64,000 nucleotides of DNA from Kappaphycus alvarezii (Eukaryota > Rhodophyta > Florideophyceae > Gigartinales > Solieriaceae): positions 2,294,001 to 2,358,000 of the forward strand of contig NADL03000748.1 of assembly GCA_002205965.3 (NCBI GenBank), read 5' to 3'. Both the position numbers and the translations under genes were made by a program. Below the pieces are notes generated by a model, which saw only the letters and a list, made by a program, of their open reading frames with translations, had not been told where the DNA came from and did not search any database. Of the stretch, positions 62,405 through 64,000 are shown in pieces. The first letter of the stretch is position 1. Every line of letters starts with the position of its first letter.

Positions 62405-64000
62405 ATGCGTTCTTGGACTCCGTCATGAATCCCGAAACTGTTACGGAATCAAGACCAGTGTAATCTACCTCTGTAATCTGAGCTGCTGATTTCATGGATG
62501 TCGAAGATATTTTTTTGGTCTTCTTTTCTGAAAATTCCATTGAATGGACCCGTTCTTGTTAAAATCGTTATAAGTTCTTCCGTGCATAATTAGGGCGTCC
62601 ACTGAGTAGCTCTTCAGAACTCAGCCCTTTGAGTACGACCAAGGAGTGTAGACTTGCTCTCTTCAGTCAACTTTCCCTCGAAAGTACTCGACGAACAAGT
62701 TCGCCTCCTGTTGTTTTTTCTTTTCTGTTTGAAACCCTTCTAATTTCACTATCTGCCTATCAGACTGTCACCATTGCTTCCTTCGTTCCTTAACGACGAG
62801 TTGAACGAGTTAATATCTCTTTCATGTCTTCTCATTCCATGACCGGATTTTCTGCTACTGTATACTACAACTATAGCAATCTCTTGGGGTTCGGTCTTTT
62901 CCAATCGAAGCATTTTCTAATCTTGCACTCTTTGAAGCATTTGTATATTTTTTACGTACTGGGAAGCGCAATAGTTCTCTCACATGGTCGCAACCATTCT
63001 GGATACTATTGAGGGCGCCAATTTCTCAAAATTTTTGACTCCGATGGCGAAATCCGTTCTTCTATAACTTTCTGTAAAGAGTCCTCGGGTATTTGTCGTT
63101 TTTTGGCACGCAATTTCTCCTCGAGAAACCACCATATTGTTGTTTAAGCTGGAATCGGTACTCTCTATTCCAGTTCAACTTAGAGTCACTGTGTTAACCG
63201 CAGGGTCAGCTCAGTTTTTCACCAATTCTATCGATTGGACATCAACGCTATGGAAGATTACATTCTGGAAATGTAAGGTTTTGATACGACAGATAAAGTT
63301 TTGAAAGCTGACTAACATGTATCTATGTACTAATGTGTAGGATAATACCGGTTTAGTTTTCGTCAGCAACGTAAAATTATGGTAGAGCAGAGCGTTTTAA
63401 AAGTAAATACAGATTCAATTGGCGGATAATTTAACAACTAAGGTAAAGTGGTCCCGGACGGATGCCGACCTCTCAGACGCTCTAGTGGGTAGTTAGGTCC
63501 TACTTTGTTTTAAACAAGCTGTTTTCCTGTTTCATCGGTCCAATTAGGAATAGATAGCCTATATAATAATTAATTGCCTAACAGGGAGCTACTTTAAACT
63601 TACTTTAGGAGGGCTTCTAGCCGCATTTGTAATTCACAAGGGACTAATGCAAAATATGTGCCACAACAATCGGAAAAGCACCATACCCTAGCGTTTTTCG
63701 CCCCATTTTTAGACCATCTCCTCAAAAAATTCATATAACATACTCATGCAAGGTTTCCATCATTTTTCTATGAGTCCTTACTGCATTCTCCACTAGGTCG
63801 ACAGTTTTCAAGTTGACCCGAGTATAGTTAAGCGTCGCCAACTACCAAAAACCACTTACATAGAATTTCTACTACTTTTCGTTTCAGTATAGCGCCTGTA
63901 AGAAAAATTCGACAAAGGTGAAGACTTTCCGTAAAATTAGCTAAGCGATCACTAATTTTTTTAAGATTCTTACATGCGCTTGGAGATAATTAAATGCTAT
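62405..64000. other. AT-rich end of window
   Basis: No gene, RNA or repeat could be supported. The upstream end of the Ty3/gypsy fossil, including any left terminal repeat, may lie here but cannot be delimited from one copy. Confidence 0.4.

Noticed and set aside
1-64000. CRISPR arrays, tRNA or rRNA genes, riboswitches
   Set aside because: I looked for regularly spaced repeats, B-box-like GGTTCGA words in cloverleaf context and rRNA core strings, and saw none.

Overview
The window looks like nuclear DNA of a eukaryotic alga, most likely a red alga. I infer this from a plastid RNA-processing type HAT-repeat gene (MBB1/HCF107 family), an OMA1-type mitochondrial metalloprotease gene, a fragment resembling a plant/algal SET-domain methyltransferase, compact genes without clear introns, and several eukaryotic transposon families. 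No rRNA, tRNA, CRISPR array or prokaryotic-style operon was seen. The taxon is an inference from gene content only.

Layout: 1 to about 12.3 kb is AT-rich and holds no convincing gene. From 12.3 to 18.8 kb composition becomes more balanced, with a decayed PIF/Harbinger DNA transposon at 16.1-17.4 kb. The host-gene island runs from about 18.8 to 34.8 kb. It holds a long C-rich minus-strand tract (18.9-20.5 kb), the MBB1-like gene (21.7-24.8 kb), the OMA1-like gene (26.1-27.3 kb), a SET-like minus-strand fragment (29.2-29.6 kb), a small candidate gene (about 30.8-31.1 kb) and an unassigned disordered-protein gene (32.3-33.5 kb). GTAC-rich motifs (TACAGTAC and relatives) are scattered through the island. 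A transposon cluster follows at 34.9-44.9 kb: a LINE 3' part, a DIRS-like retroelement fossil apparently split by a pogo-type DNA transposon, and a copia-like trace. From 45 kb to the end the DNA is AT-rich again, with coding-like remnants at 55.6-56.4 kb and a minus-strand Ty3/gypsy fossil at 59.0-62.4 kb.

The main observation concerns the host genes. The OMA1-like and MBB1-like reading frames are broken every one to three hundred bases. In every case I could resolve, the frame is recovered by assuming one missing base in a homopolymer, and I saw almost no in-frame stop codons. That pattern points to uncorrected homopolymer deletions in the assembly more than to true pseudogenes, so single-frame gene prediction will miss or chop genes here. 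The transposons, by contrast, also carry substitutions and in-frame stops and look genuinely decayed.

I found no convincing previously undescribed multi-gene system. The most novel items are the unassigned gene at 32.3-33.5 kb, the GTAC motif family confined mostly to the gene island, and the strand-asymmetric pyrimidine tracts at gene starts.
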